Assembly (NCBI RefSeq): GCF_934643285.1
Contig: NZ_CAKUBT010000002.1
Location: 124,001 to 188,000, forward strand
Length of the DNA: 64,000 nucleotides
Direction of reading: 5' to 3'
Origin: an uncultured Ellagibacter sp.
Lineage (GTDB): Bacteria > Actinomycetota > Coriobacteriia > Coriobacteriales > Eggerthellaceae
The notes under the pieces are model-generated. The model saw nothing but the letters and a program-made list of their open reading frames with translations. It had not been told where the DNA came from and made no database searches. Positions 45,966 through 54,183 of this stretch are shown here, piece after piece (positions within the stretch are counted from its first letter, which is position 1; every line of letters starts with the position of its first letter). The position numbers were made by a program, and so were the translations under genes.

Positions 45966-47099
45966 ATGGCAAACAAATCTCTGGCGAAATCGCCAACCGA
46001 GCTTACCATCTTGGTTACCGGCGGCGCCGGGTTCATCGGCTCGCACACCTGCGTCGAGCTGCTTGCGAAAGGCTTCAACGTCGTCATCGTCGACGATTTG
46101 AGCAACTCGAGCGAAGTCGCCGTCGAACGCGTGCGCAAGATTGCTGGAGTCGGCGCTGATCGATGCGCGTTCCACGAGGCGAACGTGCTCGACCGCGACG
46201 CGATGGAAGCCATCTTCTCCGAGCATGACGTCGATGCGATCATCCACTTCGCCGGCTTCAAGGCGGTGGGGGAGAGCGTGCAGAAGCCGCTCGAGTACTA
46301 CTGGAACAACATCGCGGGCACGCTCGTCCTGTGCGACCTTGCGCGCAACCACGGCGTGAAGAACATCGTGTTCTCATCGAGCGCCACGGTGTATGGCGAG
46401 CCGGAGTTCGTGCCCATCACCGAGGAGTGCCCGAAGCATTCCGCCACGAATCCCTATGGCCAGACGAAGACCATGCTCGAACAGGTGCTCACCGACCTTT
46501 ACGTGGGCGACAACGAGTGGAACGTCGTGCTGCTGCGCTACTTCAACCCGATTGGCGCGCACGAGAGCGGCCTTATTGGTGAGGACCCGAAGGGAATCCC
46601 CAATAACCTGGTGCCCTATGTGGCGCAGGTCGCCGTCGGCAAGCTCGCTGCGGTCGGCGTGTTCGGCGACGACTATCCCACGCCGGACGGTACGGGCGTG
46701 CGCGACTACATCCACGTGGTCGACTTGGCGCGCGGGCATGTTGCCGCGCTCGACTGGATGGGCGGCAAGGTCGGTACGGGCGAGCCTTTCGGGCTCGGCT
46801 CTATCCAGGGCGAGGCTCAGGCCGATGGTTCGCGCCGAGGTGTGGGCATCTTCAACCTGGGAACCGGCAAGGGCTCGAGCGTTCTCGACGTGATCCATGC
46901 GTTCGAGCGTGCTTGCGGCAAGACGATCCCCTACGAGATCAAGCCTCGCCGTGCGGGCGATATCGCGACCAATTACGCTGCTTGCGACAAGGCGGAGCGA
47001 GAGCTGGGCTGGGTTGCGCAGTACGACCTCGACCGCATGTGCGCCGACAGTTGGCGCTGGCAGTCGATGAACCCCGACGGCTACGCGACGGAGGCGTAG
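45966..47099 (+). CDS. galE: UDP-glucose 4-epimerase
   Basis: A 377-residue extended SDR enzyme interconverting UDP-glucose and UDP-galactose for cell-surface sugars. It has the NAD-binding LVTGGAGFIGSHTCVEL, AIIHFAGFKAVGES, SSSATVYGEPE, the catalytic YGQTK (here NPYGQTKTMLEQ), RYFNPIGAHESG and GVRDYIHVVDLARGH. A GTG at 45960 would add two residues; ATG 45966 is preferred because AAGAG lies 6 bases before it. A short insertion around residues 275-290 is not in most GalE. Confidence 0.95.
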   Translation: MANKSLAKSPTELTILVTGGAGFIGSHTCVELLAKGFNVVIVDDLSNSSEVAVERVRKIAGVGADRCAFHEANVLDRDAMEAIFSEHDVDAIIHFAGFKAVGESVQKPLEYYWNNIAGTLVLCDLARNHGVKNIVFSSSATVYGEPEFVPITEECPKHSATNPYGQTKTMLEQVLTDLYVGDNEWNVVLLRYFNPIGAHESGLIGEDPKGIPNNLVPYVAQVAVGKLAAVGVFGDDYPTPDGTGVRDYIHVVDLARGHVAALDWMGGKVGTGEPFGLGSIQGEAQADGSRRGVGIFNLGTGKGSSVLDVIHAFERACGKTIPYEIKPRRAGDIATNYAACDKAERELGWVAQYDLDRMCADSWRWQSMNPDGYATEA

Positions 47100-47155
47100 A
47101 CTTTCGAGAAAATATGGGGGCGGGCATTGAGTGCCCCTATATTGTTAGTATACGA

Positions 47156-47193
47156 AAAGGGAGCGGCTCCTCAACTGGGGAACCGCTCCCTTT
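47156..47193. terminator. Bidirectional terminator between galE and the phosphatase
   Basis: Perfect AAAGGGAGCGG and CCGCTCCCTTT arms. A second hairpin-like region lies at about 47113-47142. Confidence 0.8.
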
Positions 47194-47219
47194 GGTTTTG
47201 CCCTTGTTGTCTTGGGACT

Positions 47220-47885
47220 CTAGGATTCTGGTGCATATTCCAGCAGGTCGGAGAAGCTTTCGAGCATGATGTCCGATCCTGCGTCGCGCATTTCCTGCGC
47301 GGTGTGGTACCCCCACGAAACGCCGATGCCGCAGGCGCCGGCGCGATGAGCGACCAAGATGTCGTTCGGTGAGTCGCCCAGATAGGCGGTGCGTTCTGGC
47401 GTGCTGCCCAGCTCCTCGATGGTACGCAGCAGGCCCGCCGGGTTTGGCTTTCGGGGAATTTCCTCGCATTCGCCGTGTTCCACGTCGAAGAGACCGGGGA
47501 GGCATTGGGCGATAATCTTGTGCACGCCTCCGTCGAACTTGTTGGAGAGAACCCCCAGTTTGCAGCCCCGACGGCGCAGCTCGGCGAGCGTTTCGGGGAC
47601 GTGCGGGTAGGGCGCGGTCAGGTGGTTGTCGTATTCCAGGTTGAAGCGCTTCCAGTATGCAACCGCCCGGTCGGCTATGTCTTTCGGGGTGTTCTCGGGC
47701 ACCGCTTGGTACATGAGCGCGACGAGCCCGTTGCCCACGAAGCTCAAAACCTCGTCGTGCGTTCGCTCGGGAAATCCCTGTTCGCGAAGGGCCTCGTTGG
47801 TGACAACGACCAAATCGGGCAGCGTGTCCAGGATGGTGCCGTCGAGATCGAAGATGAAGGTGTCGAATGTTTTTTTGTCGCCCAT
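47220..47885 (-). CDS. HAD-family phosphatase (phosphoglycolate phosphatase-like)
   Basis: A 221-residue HAD hydrolase: motif I FIFDLDGTILDTLPD, motif II LGVLSNK, and motif III/IV KPNPAGLLRTIEEL with YLGDSPNDILVAHRAG. The cap is the helical C1 type seen in Gph/PGP. It probably dephosphorylates phosphoglycolate or a similar small metabolite. The ATG follows GAAGGAG by about 9 bases. It lies between galE and tRNA-Gly. Confidence 0.88.
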   Translation of the reverse strand: MGDKKTFDTFIFDLDGTILDTLPDLVVVTNEALREQGFPERTHDEVLSFVGNGLVALMYQAVPENTPKDIADRAVAYWKRFNLEYDNHLTAPYPHVPETLAELRRRGCKLGVLSNKFDGGVHKIIAQCLPGLFDVEHGECEEIPRKPNPAGLLRTIEELGSTPERTAYLGDSPNDILVAHRAGACGIGVSWGYHTAQEMRDAGSDIMLESFSDLLEYAPES

Positions 47886-47932
47886 GAATGAAGTCGCTCC
47901 TTCTCTTCCTTATAAGAGAGACCTGCTGCAAT

Positions 47933-47960
47933 AGAAAAACCCGCCGCAGCGGGTTTTTCT
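47933..47960. terminator. Perfect bidirectional terminator (tRNA-Gly 3' side)
   Basis: Arms AGAAAAACCCGC and GCGGGTTTTTCT, 12 bp with a 4-base loop, 40 bases beyond the 3' end of tRNA-Gly. Confidence 0.85.
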
Positions 47961-47999
47961 AAAAGGCAACGCATGTGCTCCATTGCCGCTGGTTTTCAA

Positions 48000-48074
48000 T
48001 GGAGCGGGTGACGGGACTCGAACCCGCGAATACGAGCTTGGGAAGCTCGGGCCTTACCACTTGGCGACACCCGC
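48000..48074 (-). tRNA. tRNA-Gly (CCC anticodon)
   Basis: A 75-nt cloverleaf with encoded CCA on the minus strand. Acceptor GCGGGTG pairs with CACCCGC; the anticodon loop is TTCCCAA, giving CCC and reading GGG codons. Its 5' half and upstream region are repeated in diverged form at 51519-51643. Confidence 0.95.
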
Positions 48075-48164
48075 ATCAGGTTACGAATTATACCCTAAGC
48101 GCTCGAAAAGGGGTAGAACGTTTTCGGACGGTTCCATATTCTGCGCGTTTCCCGCGCTGAAGGT
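48039..48164 (-). repeat. Direct-repeat copy 1: tRNA-Gly 5' half plus promoter
   Basis: Matches 51519-51643 at roughly 85 percent by eye. It covers the tRNA from the anticodon loop to the 5' end and about 90 bases of upstream sequence. Confidence 0.7.
48087..48092 (-). promoter_or_regulatory. -10 box of tRNA-Gly
   Basis: A perfect TATAAT on the minus strand, 13 bases upstream of the tRNA 5' end. No good -35 box was found. The copy at 51.5 kb has TATAAC. Confidence 0.5.
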
Positions 48165-48267
48165 TGATTCGCGTCCTCCATGAACCTCGAGACGAGCCTG
48201 CCGATGCAGCGGCGCTTGCTTCATTGGCAGGCATCTGGGTAAGCCAGGAGAAAAGAAAAGGAAGACA

Positions 48268-48642
48268 TCACTTCGCTAAAGCCTGGTACGACTCCCCCCA
48301 AGCCCACATGGAATCCATGATGGGCCTCAAGCTTTGGCCCAGCTCCGTGAGAGAGTACTCGACGCGGGGTGGGACCTCCGCGTAGACCCTCCTTACGACG
48401 AGCCCCGCGTCCTCCATGCTGCGCAGGTTCGTGGTAAGGACCTTCTGGGAGACGCCCCCGACGCTGCGCTGGAGGGCCTTGAACCGCATCGAGCCATTCA
48501 GGAGCAAGTCCCGCATTATGAGCAACTTCCACTTGCTGCCGATCAGGGACACGCAGGTCTCCACTGGGCAGACGGGGAGGTCGCTTCTCTTGGGGAGCTC
48601 GTCATTGCGATACTCGGTATAGCTGATTCCGTCGTCGCTCAT
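48268..48642 (-). CDS. HxlR-family transcriptional regulator
   Basis: A 124-residue winged-helix regulator with the HxlR pattern CPVETCVSLIGSKWKLLIMRDL, RFKALQRSVGGVSQKVLT, LRSMEDAGLVVRRVYAEVPPRVEYSLTELG. HxlR proteins often respond to electrophiles or reactive aldehydes through the N-terminal Cys; here two Cys are present. It diverges from the SnoaL-like gene and lies next to tRNA-Gly in the accessory segment. Confidence 0.9.
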   Translation of the reverse strand: MSDDGISYTEYRNDELPKRSDLPVCPVETCVSLIGSKWKLLIMRDLLLNGSMRFKALQRSVGGVSQKVLTTNLRSMEDAGLVVRRVYAEVPPRVEYSLTELGQSLRPIMDSMWAWGESYQALAK

Positions 48643-48673
48643 TGCATATCACCTGTTCATTTATGGTTACTTA

Positions 48674-48699
48674 TAGGTACCTACAGCACTAAATAGTGC
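48674..48699. promoter_or_regulatory. Tandem palindromes: candidate HxlR operators
   Basis: TAGGTACCTA (48674-48683, perfect palindrome) and GCACTA-AA-TAGTGC (48686-48699) lie in the divergent region between the HxlR gene and the SnoaL-like gene. Confidence 0.55.
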
Positions 48700-48785
48700 C
48701 TACTTTTCTATTTGCACCACAGATTTTACCATGAAGCCAAGCAAGCGGCGAGAAGGGCCGCAGAACCGCAAGGAAAGGAACGGAA

Positions 48786-49559
48786 ATGAGCAACATCCAG
48801 AAAGCACTCGACCTCATCAGCACGTTCGCCACCGGAGACGCGGAGCTGGCGGCGAGCCTCCTCGACGAGGGCTACATCCAGCACAACCTCGCCTACGGCA
48901 CGGGCCGCGACGCGTTCGTCGGGTCCGTGAAGTACTTGGCCTCCGCGCCCGCCGAGACGACGGTGAGAAACATCCGCGCGTTCGAAGACGGCGACAAGGT
49001 GTTCCTGCAGAGCATCTACAACTTCGCGGGGGCCGGCGAGCAGGTCGCCTTCGACATCTTCCGCTTCAACGGCCAGGGGCTCATCGCCGAGCACTGGGAC
49101 AACCTCGCCAATGTCGCCGGGCCGAACCCCTCCGGCCGCACGCAGACCGACGGCACCACCGAGGTCTCCGAGCTCGACAAGACAGAGGAGAACCGAGCCC
49201 TCATCGAGGCGTTCCTCGAAGACGTCATGCAGGGGAAGCGCCCCGAGAAGACCCCGGAGTACTTCGCGGGCGACGCCTACCTCCAGCACAACACCGGAAT
49301 CGCCGACGGCCTCTCTGGTCTGGGGGCCGCGCTCGAGGCGCTTGCCGCGGACGGCATCCAGATGATCTACGATAGGACCCACCAGGTTCTCGCGCAGGGC
49401 AACTTCGTTCTGGGCGTGAGCGAGGGCACCTTTGGCGGCAAGCCCACGTCGTACTGCGACCTCTGGCGCGTGGAGGACGGCAAGGTCGCGGAGCACTGGG
49501 ACGTCATGGAGACTATCGCCGACCCGGCCGACTGGCAGAACGAAAACGGCAAGTTCTAG
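48786..49559 (+). CDS. Double SnoaL-like (NTF2-fold) protein
   Basis: A 257-residue protein made of two NTF2/SnoaL-like repeats. The first ends VAFDIFRFNGQGLIAEHWDNLA, and the second repeats the pattern with SYCDLWRVEDGKVAEHWDVMETI. Each contains a YIQHN- or YLQHN-type motif (residues about 35 and 160), like proteins annotated as predicted SnoaL-like aldol condensation-catalysing enzymes. The reaction is unknown. AAGGAAAGGAACGG precedes the ATG. It is probably co-regulated by the divergent HxlR protein. Confidence 0.85.
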   Translation: MSNIQKALDLISTFATGDAELAASLLDEGYIQHNLAYGTGRDAFVGSVKYLASAPAETTVRNIRAFEDGDKVFLQSIYNFAGAGEQVAFDIFRFNGQGLIAEHWDNLANVAGPNPSGRTQTDGTTEVSELDKTEENRALIEAFLEDVMQGKRPEKTPEYFAGDAYLQHNTGIADGLSGLGAALEALAADGIQMIYDRTHQVLAQGNFVLGVSEGTFGGKPTSYCDLWRVEDGKVAEHWDVMETIADPADWQNENGKF

Positions 49560-49634
49560 CACCGCAACAGAACAGGACAAATGCCGCGGCGCCCTCTGCA
49601 GGAGGCGTCGCGGCCGATTGTGAGGAGGCAGGAG

Positions 49635-50411
49635 ATGGGCCGGGAGAGGGCATGGCACGGGCAAGGAGCGCGAGGCGATTTCGGCCTGGCGGCATCCGAT
49701 CGCATCCCCGTTGCCGGCGCCGAGCAGATAGACGCTAGGTACTGCCTGCGCTTCCTGAGGCACATCAGGGACTGCTCGTTCGCGACGGTCGACGCCGAGG
49801 GGCTTCCCGCCGTCCGCGTGATAGATGTGATGCACGTCGAGGATGGAAGGCTCTTCTTCCTTGCGCCCCGCGGCAAAGAGTTTTACAGGGAGATCCTGCG
49901 CAACCCCGTCGTCGCCATCGTCGGGCAGACGACGGACTTCAGGACGTGCAGGCTGCGGGGGCGGGCGGTCCGCGCCGCCGACGGGGAGCAGAAAGCGCTC
50001 GTCGACCGGATGTTCGAGCTGAACCCCTCTATGGACCAGTTGTACCCCGCTGAGTCCCGCTACGCCTGCGAGGTCTTCTACATCGAGGACGGGAGCGGCG
50101 AGTACTTCGACCTCGGCCAGAAGCCCATCGTGAGGGTGCCGTTCGCCATAGGCCGCGCCTCTTTGGACGTGAAAGGCGTGTTCGAGGTCTCGGAAGGGTG
50201 CGAGGGCTGCGGTGTGTGTGCCGCCGTCTGCCCGCAAGGCTGCGTTGCGTGCGTCGAAGACGGGACGTTCAGGATTGACCAGGGAGCATGCTTGCGTTGC
50301 GGGCTGTGCGAAGAGGCGTGCCCGCACGGCGCGATATTTCGGTCCGCAGGGTGCGCGGATGGCTGGACGAGAGAGAATCGGGCATCCGCGTGGTGTTCGA
50401 CGTCTTCCTAG
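49635..50411 (+). CDS. PNPOx-like flavoprotein fused to a two-cluster 4Fe-4S ferredoxin, with altered C-terminus
   Basis: A 258-residue protein. Residues about 30-170 form a pyridoxamine-phosphate-oxidase-like split-barrel flavin domain (CLRFLRHIRDCSFATVDAEGLPAVRVIDVM is its start; LFFLAPRGKEFYREI and NPVVAIVGQT follow). Residues about 190-235 have two ferredoxin motifs, CEGCGVCAAVCPQGCV and CLRCGLCEEACPHGAIF. Such fusions act as flavin/FeS redox proteins. The last 20 residues after CPHGAIF do not fit the family, and another frame there encodes the tail of a macrodomain protein, so a deletion has altered the 3' end. GAGGAGG is 6 bases before the ATG. Confidence 0.8.
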   Translation: MGRERAWHGQGARGDFGLAASDRIPVAGAEQIDARYCLRFLRHIRDCSFATVDAEGLPAVRVIDVMHVEDGRLFFLAPRGKEFYREILRNPVVAIVGQTTDFRTCRLRGRAVRAADGEQKALVDRMFELNPSMDQLYPAESRYACEVFYIEDGSGEYFDLGQKPIVRVPFAIGRASLDVKGVFEVSEGCEGCGVCAAVCPQGCVACVEDGTFRIDQGACLRCGLCEEACPHGAIFRSAGCADGWTRENRASAWCSTSS

Positions 50412-50452
50412 AATCGGACGAGAGGATCTACCGTGACATTCTTTTCATCTAA
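50342..50452 (+). pseudogene. C-terminal remnant of a macrodomain (ADP-ribosylhydrolase) gene
   Basis: The frame 50342-50452 reads RGWLDERESGIRVVFDVF and then ESDERIYRDILF before TAA. This resembles the last strand and helix of macrodomain protein-ADP-ribose hydrolases. The upstream part of the domain is missing; the flavoprotein gene runs directly into it in another frame. Macrodomain genes are standard partners of SirTM sirtuins, and one follows here with overlapping ends. Confidence 0.6.
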
Positions 50453-51356
50453 CTTGTTCGCCGGCGGCGGGTATGCGCGCGCCAAGCGGAACGCGGCCCT
50501 CGTGCGCGGGGCCGACGCGACGGCGGAAGAAGCGGCAGAGGCGATGAGGCGGGAACTCGACGAGTGCGACGCCGTCCTGGTAGGCGCAGGCGCCGGGCTC
50601 TCCGCCGCGGCGGGTTTCTCCTATTCCGGCAAGCGCTTCGACGAGAACTTTGCGGACTTCCGCGACCGGTTCGGGATAACCGACATGTACTCGGGCGGGT
50701 TCCATCCCTTTCCCGATCTGGAGACCTACTGGGCGTGGTGGAGCCGAGCCATCCTGCTCAACCGCTACGAGGCGGGGGCTGGCAAACCCTATCTCAACCT
50801 CCTGCGCATCCTCGAAGGGCGAGACTGCTTCGTCCTCACCACCAACGTCGACCACCAGTTCCAGCTGGCGGGGTTCGACAAGGCGCGGCTGTTCTACACG
50901 CAGGGGGACTACGGCCTGTTCCAGTGCGCCCGCAACTGCTCCGGCGAGACGTACGACAACGAACGGCAGGTCCGCGAGATGGCGGGCAGCCAGAAAGACC
51001 AGCGGGTGCCGAGCGAGCTCGTTCCCCGTTGCCCACACTGCGGGGCGCCTATGGTCCCCAACCTGCGTGTCGACGGAACTTTCTGCGAGGACCGCGGATG
51101 GCACGAGGCGGCTTCCCGCTACCGCGCGTTCTGCGAGGCACACTCCGGCGATCGTGTCCTGTATTTGGAGCTGGGCGTCGGGGACAACACGCCCGTCATC
51201 ATCAAATACCCCTTCTGGAACGCCGTGGGTCGGAACGGCCATGCGACGTACGCCTGCGTGAACATAGGAGGGGCGTGCGCTCCGACTACCATTGCGGGCA
51301 GGAGCATCCTCGTGGATGACGATATAGCCACATTTATCCAAAACGTTTTAGCCTGA
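50433..51356 (+). CDS. SirTM-type sirtuin (Sir2 family, class M-like)
   Basis: A 307-residue Sir2-fold protein: VLVGAGAGLSAAAGFSYSG (NAD-binding), FILTTNVDHQF-like (CFVLTTNVDHQFQLAGF), a zinc-ribbon-type pair CARNC plus RCPHCGAPM, and C-terminal LELGVGDNTPVIIKYPFW. The family sits in SirTM operons that reversibly ADP-ribosylate a lipoylated GcvH-like protein, opposed by a macrodomain hydrolase. Only a macrodomain stump remains here, and no GcvH-L or LplA is seen. GTG 50433 overlaps the stump by 20 bases. Confidence 0.85.
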   Translation: MTFFSSNLFAGGGYARAKRNAALVRGADATAEEAAEAMRRELDECDAVLVGAGAGLSAAAGFSYSGKRFDENFADFRDRFGITDMYSGGFHPFPDLETYWAWWSRAILLNRYEAGAGKPYLNLLRILEGRDCFVLTTNVDHQFQLAGFDKARLFYTQGDYGLFQCARNCSGETYDNERQVREMAGSQKDQRVPSELVPRCPHCGAPMVPNLRVDGTFCEDRGWHEAASRYRAFCEAHSGDRVLYLELGVGDNTPVIIKYPFWNAVGRNGHATYACVNIGGACAPTTIAGRSILVDDDIATFIQNVLA

Positions 51357-51769
51357 TGCGGTTGGAAAGCGCGGAACTGGACTGGAGCTTCCAGTGTTTC
51401 TTCCGTTTCCCAAATCCTTCCCACTGAAGGCAATTGAATAGAGAAAAGTCATATGACGTGGGATTATTTGGAAAAGAAGTTTGGAAAGGAAGCTGGCGGA
51501 ACGTGCCAGCAAAAACAATGGGAAGTTCGGGCCTTGCCACTTGGCGACACCCGCATCAAATTTCGGGTTATACCCTAAGCACTCGAAAAAAGAAGAACGT
51601 TTTCAGAAGGTTCCATATTCTGCGCGTTTCACGCGTTTGAGGTGGAGGGCATAACAAGAGCTCCGTCGACGGCAGCAAGTCACAATAGCCTATTGCTATC
51701 CTAGCCATCAATTGAGTATCATAGTCAAATATAGAGTAAATGGCTAAAATAATTGTTATCAGGAGTATT
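51357..51769. other. Spacer between the sirtuin and Fic genes
   Basis: Apart from the tRNA-Gly half copy (51519-51643) nothing coding is seen. A+T-rich sequence before the Fic gene contains a likely promoter. Confidence 0.4.
51519..51643 (-). repeat. Direct-repeat copy 2: truncated tRNA-Gly 5' half plus promoter-like region
   Basis: The minus strand contains GCGGGTGTCGCCAAGTGGC and continues to the anticodon (CTTCCC), where similarity to tRNA-Gly stops. Upstream, about 85 bases including TATAAC match the real tRNA promoter region. It cannot fold as a tRNA. Confidence 0.75.
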
Positions 51770-52825
51770 GTGGCGCAGTTCAACTATAGCAAGATATTGT
51801 CCCAGCTCATGATTCCCGAGGCAGTAGCTGCCTTGGGGAACGTGCGCGAGCATCGGGGGAAGCAATCTCTCTACATGGCGACCAAGCCAGATGTTCTCGA
51901 TAAGCTATGCGAAGTGGCGAAGATTCAGAGTACGGGCGCATCCAATCGGATAGAAAATATATCGACCACCGACAGACGCCTGCGTGAGCTCATGGAACAG
52001 AAAGTCGAACCGAGGAACCGTGACGAGCGAGAGATAGCTGGGTACCGATATGTGCTCGACGTTATCCACGAAAGTCACGACGATATCCCCGTGACTCCAG
52101 GTGTCATACTTCAGTTTCATAGAGACCTTTATCGATACCTTGACGCCTCTTTTGCCGGCAGGTGGAAAGATTCCGACAACACGATAGCGGAGCGGCTCCC
52201 AACGGGCGAACTCGTAACCAGGTTCGTGCCGACGCCCGCCGCTGCTACGCCCGCTGCCATTCAGGAAATTTGCGATTCATACGCGCATGAAATCAAAAGG
52301 GGGGTATATGATCCTCTGTTGGTGAGCCTTGTGTTCGTTTTCGACTTCGTGAGCATCCACCCGTTTAACGACGGCAACGGGAGGATGAGCAGGCTCATAA
52401 CTCTGCTGTTGCTTTACCGTAACAACTACACTGTCGGAAAATATATTTCCATTGAAGCGGAGATTGAAAAAACGAAGGAAACGTATTACGAGGCTCTTAA
52501 GGCGAGTTCCGTCGGGTGGAGCGAAGGCAGCGGAGATTATGCGCCATTCGTAACTTATATGCTTGGAGTGATTGGCGCCTGTTACGCTGAGCTCGATGCG
52601 AGATTCTCCTTGCTTTCGTCGGGCGGGTCGAATGAGGACGCGCTGAGGGAGTACTTCGATTCCCTCGTCGCAAGCGTGAGTAAGCGCGAAATCACTGATG
52701 CTAACCCCTCCATGAGCCTGAGGACAGTGGAGCGTATATTGCAGAAACTGCAAGCTGAGGGTTACATAGAGAAGGTCGGCGCAGCAAGATCGACTCGATA
52801 CAGGAGAATTCATCAGGGACATTAA
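51770..52825 (+). CDS. Fic-family protein (class II, AMPylase type)
   Basis: A 351-residue Fic protein. The active-site motif is HPFNDGNGRMSR near residue 200, a complete HxFx(D/E)GNGRxxR. An inhibitory helix motif SNRIEN (S/TxxxE(G/N)) lies near residue 60, N-terminal to the Fic fold, which defines class II and predicts auto-inhibition. A C-terminal winged helix (SLRTVERILQKLQAEGYIEK) is also present. GTG 51770 is chosen because AGGAG lies 4 bases upstream; ATG 51740 would add ten residues without a ribosome site. Targets are unknown. Confidence 0.85.
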   Translation: MAQFNYSKILSQLMIPEAVAALGNVREHRGKQSLYMATKPDVLDKLCEVAKIQSTGASNRIENISTTDRRLRELMEQKVEPRNRDEREIAGYRYVLDVIHESHDDIPVTPGVILQFHRDLYRYLDASFAGRWKDSDNTIAERLPTGELVTRFVPTPAAATPAAIQEICDSYAHEIKRGVYDPLLVSLVFVFDFVSIHPFNDGNGRMSRLITLLLLYRNNYTVGKYISIEAEIEKTKETYYEALKASSVGWSEGSGDYAPFVTYMLGVIGACYAELDARFSLLSSGGSNEDALREYFDSLVASVSKREITDANPSMSLRTVERILQKLQAEGYIEKVGAARSTRYRRIHQGH

Positions 52826-53035
52826 TTTGATCTGAATCGCATACTCCCTCAGTTTCTGGCCACCCTTCCTCTTCCCTTCGCGCTTCTTACAACCTCGCGG
52901 CTCCCGGCGGGGCGCTTCCCCGCGCTTCCAGGCCGCTTGTCGATGTTGCGACAACGAAATACTTGCACGGCGCAACGAGCGCTATCATCGAACAAAAGAC
53001 GAGTCCCATTCGTGAGTTCCATCAGAAGGCAAGCC

Positions 53036-53440
53036 ATGAAAATCACCCCGAACGACGAGCCGTTGCGCTTCGACGGCGATAATAGTTACCCCGATTGCAC
53101 TTGTTGCGGACAGTGCTGCGGGTTGAACGTGCTGGCCATCACACCCAAAGAGCTCGACGCCATGCACGAGTGCATCGAACGCAAGCACGTGCGCCCGATC
53201 GACCGCAAAGGCGAGCGCTGCCCGCTGCAGTCCCCTGAAGGCGGCTGCATGATCTGGGAGGCGCGCCCGCAGGTATGTCGCCTGTTCAACTGCCATGTTC
53301 CGCGCATTGAAATCCTCAAGCAGAACCCTTCGATCGTCGTTCCCGAGGACATTCCCTTGCTCGATTTGACGGAGGAGTTCGTGCGCGGGCGCTCCGGCTA
53401 CGAGGCCATAGCCCGCTTGATGCGCGCGGCCGCGAGCTAG
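53036..53440 (+). CDS. YkgJ-family cysteine-cluster protein
   Basis: A 134-residue protein with the YkgJ/UPF0153 pattern of conserved cysteines: CTCCGQCCGLNVL, then RCPLQ, GGCMIWEARPQVCRLFNC. These residues probably bind zinc or an FeS cluster. The role is unknown. AGAAGG lies 6 bases before ATG 53036. The frame upstream to 52937 is not similar to anything. It stands alone between the Fic gene and purE. Confidence 0.85.
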   Translation: MKITPNDEPLRFDGDNSYPDCTCCGQCCGLNVLAITPKELDAMHECIERKHVRPIDRKGERCPLQSPEGGCMIWEARPQVCRLFNCHVPRIEILKQNPSIVVPEDIPLLDLTEEFVRGRSGYEAIARLMRAAAS

Positions 53441-53540
53441 CTTTGCGCAGACTCCGCGTTATCGCCCCCTCCTTCGCGATCGATTGCGCGCCGCGCGTAT
53501 ACTGAAAAGGCAAATAAGCGGACGCGTGAAAGGTCTTGAC

Positions 53541-54005
53541 ATGGCAGACAAAAAGCCCGTTGTGGGCATTATCATGGGCAGCAAATCCGACATGCCGGCG
53601 ATGGAGCCGTGCATGCAGCAGCTCGACGAATTCGGCATCTCCTATGAGGTGAAAGTGGCGAGTGCCCATCGAAAGCCGCTTGAAGTGCATGAATGGGCGT
53701 CCACGGCACACGAGCGCGGCATCAAGGTGATCATCGCGGCGGCGGGCAAGGCCGCGCACCTCGGCGGCGTCGTTGCAGCCTACACGCCCGACCCCGTCAT
53801 CGCCGTGCCTATGAAGACGAGCGATCTGGGCGGCCTCGACTCCCTTCTCTCCATGGTGCAGATGCCCTCCGGCGTGCCGGTTGCCTGCGTCGCCATCAAC
53901 GGCGCAAAGAACGCTGCCATCCTCGCCGTGCAGATGCTCGGCACCAATTGCGATGGCTGCCGCCAGAAAATCATCGACTTCAAGGCGGCCATGGTCGAGG
54001 CGTAG
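53541..54005 (+). CDS. purE: N5-carboxyaminoimidazole ribonucleotide mutase (PurE)
   Basis: A 154-residue class I PurE of purine biosynthesis. Family features are VVGIIMGSKSDMPAM, VASAHRKPLEV (with the catalytic His), IIAAAGKAAHLGGVVAAYT and LLSMVQMPSGVPVA, plus NAAILAVQML. GAAAGG lies 7 bases before the ATG. No other purine genes are adjacent, and the next gene is the lipoprotein foldase. Confidence 0.96.
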   Translation: MADKKPVVGIIMGSKSDMPAMEPCMQQLDEFGISYEVKVASAHRKPLEVHEWASTAHERGIKVIIAAAGKAAHLGGVVAAYTPDPVIAVPMKTSDLGGLDSLLSMVQMPSGVPVACVAINGAKNAAILAVQMLGTNCDGCRQKIIDFKAAMVEA

Positions 54006-54183
54006 CGCTTCACGTCCCGCACGGCGTTCTGTGAAACATAAGTGGGCAAATTGTGCGACCTTATGTTTCCAAATATTCCTATGCGAAAATACTTCGCGGC
54101 ATTACATCTCGTGCGGAATCGACGTCTCATGTGCGGCTTTGCGTCGCCGCTGCCGCACGTTTTCATGTAAAGGGAAGGGTTTC

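Noticed and set aside
48726..50327. A 533-codon open frame on the minus strand
   Set aside because: It is antisense to the SnoaL-like and flavoprotein genes, which have clear domain motifs.
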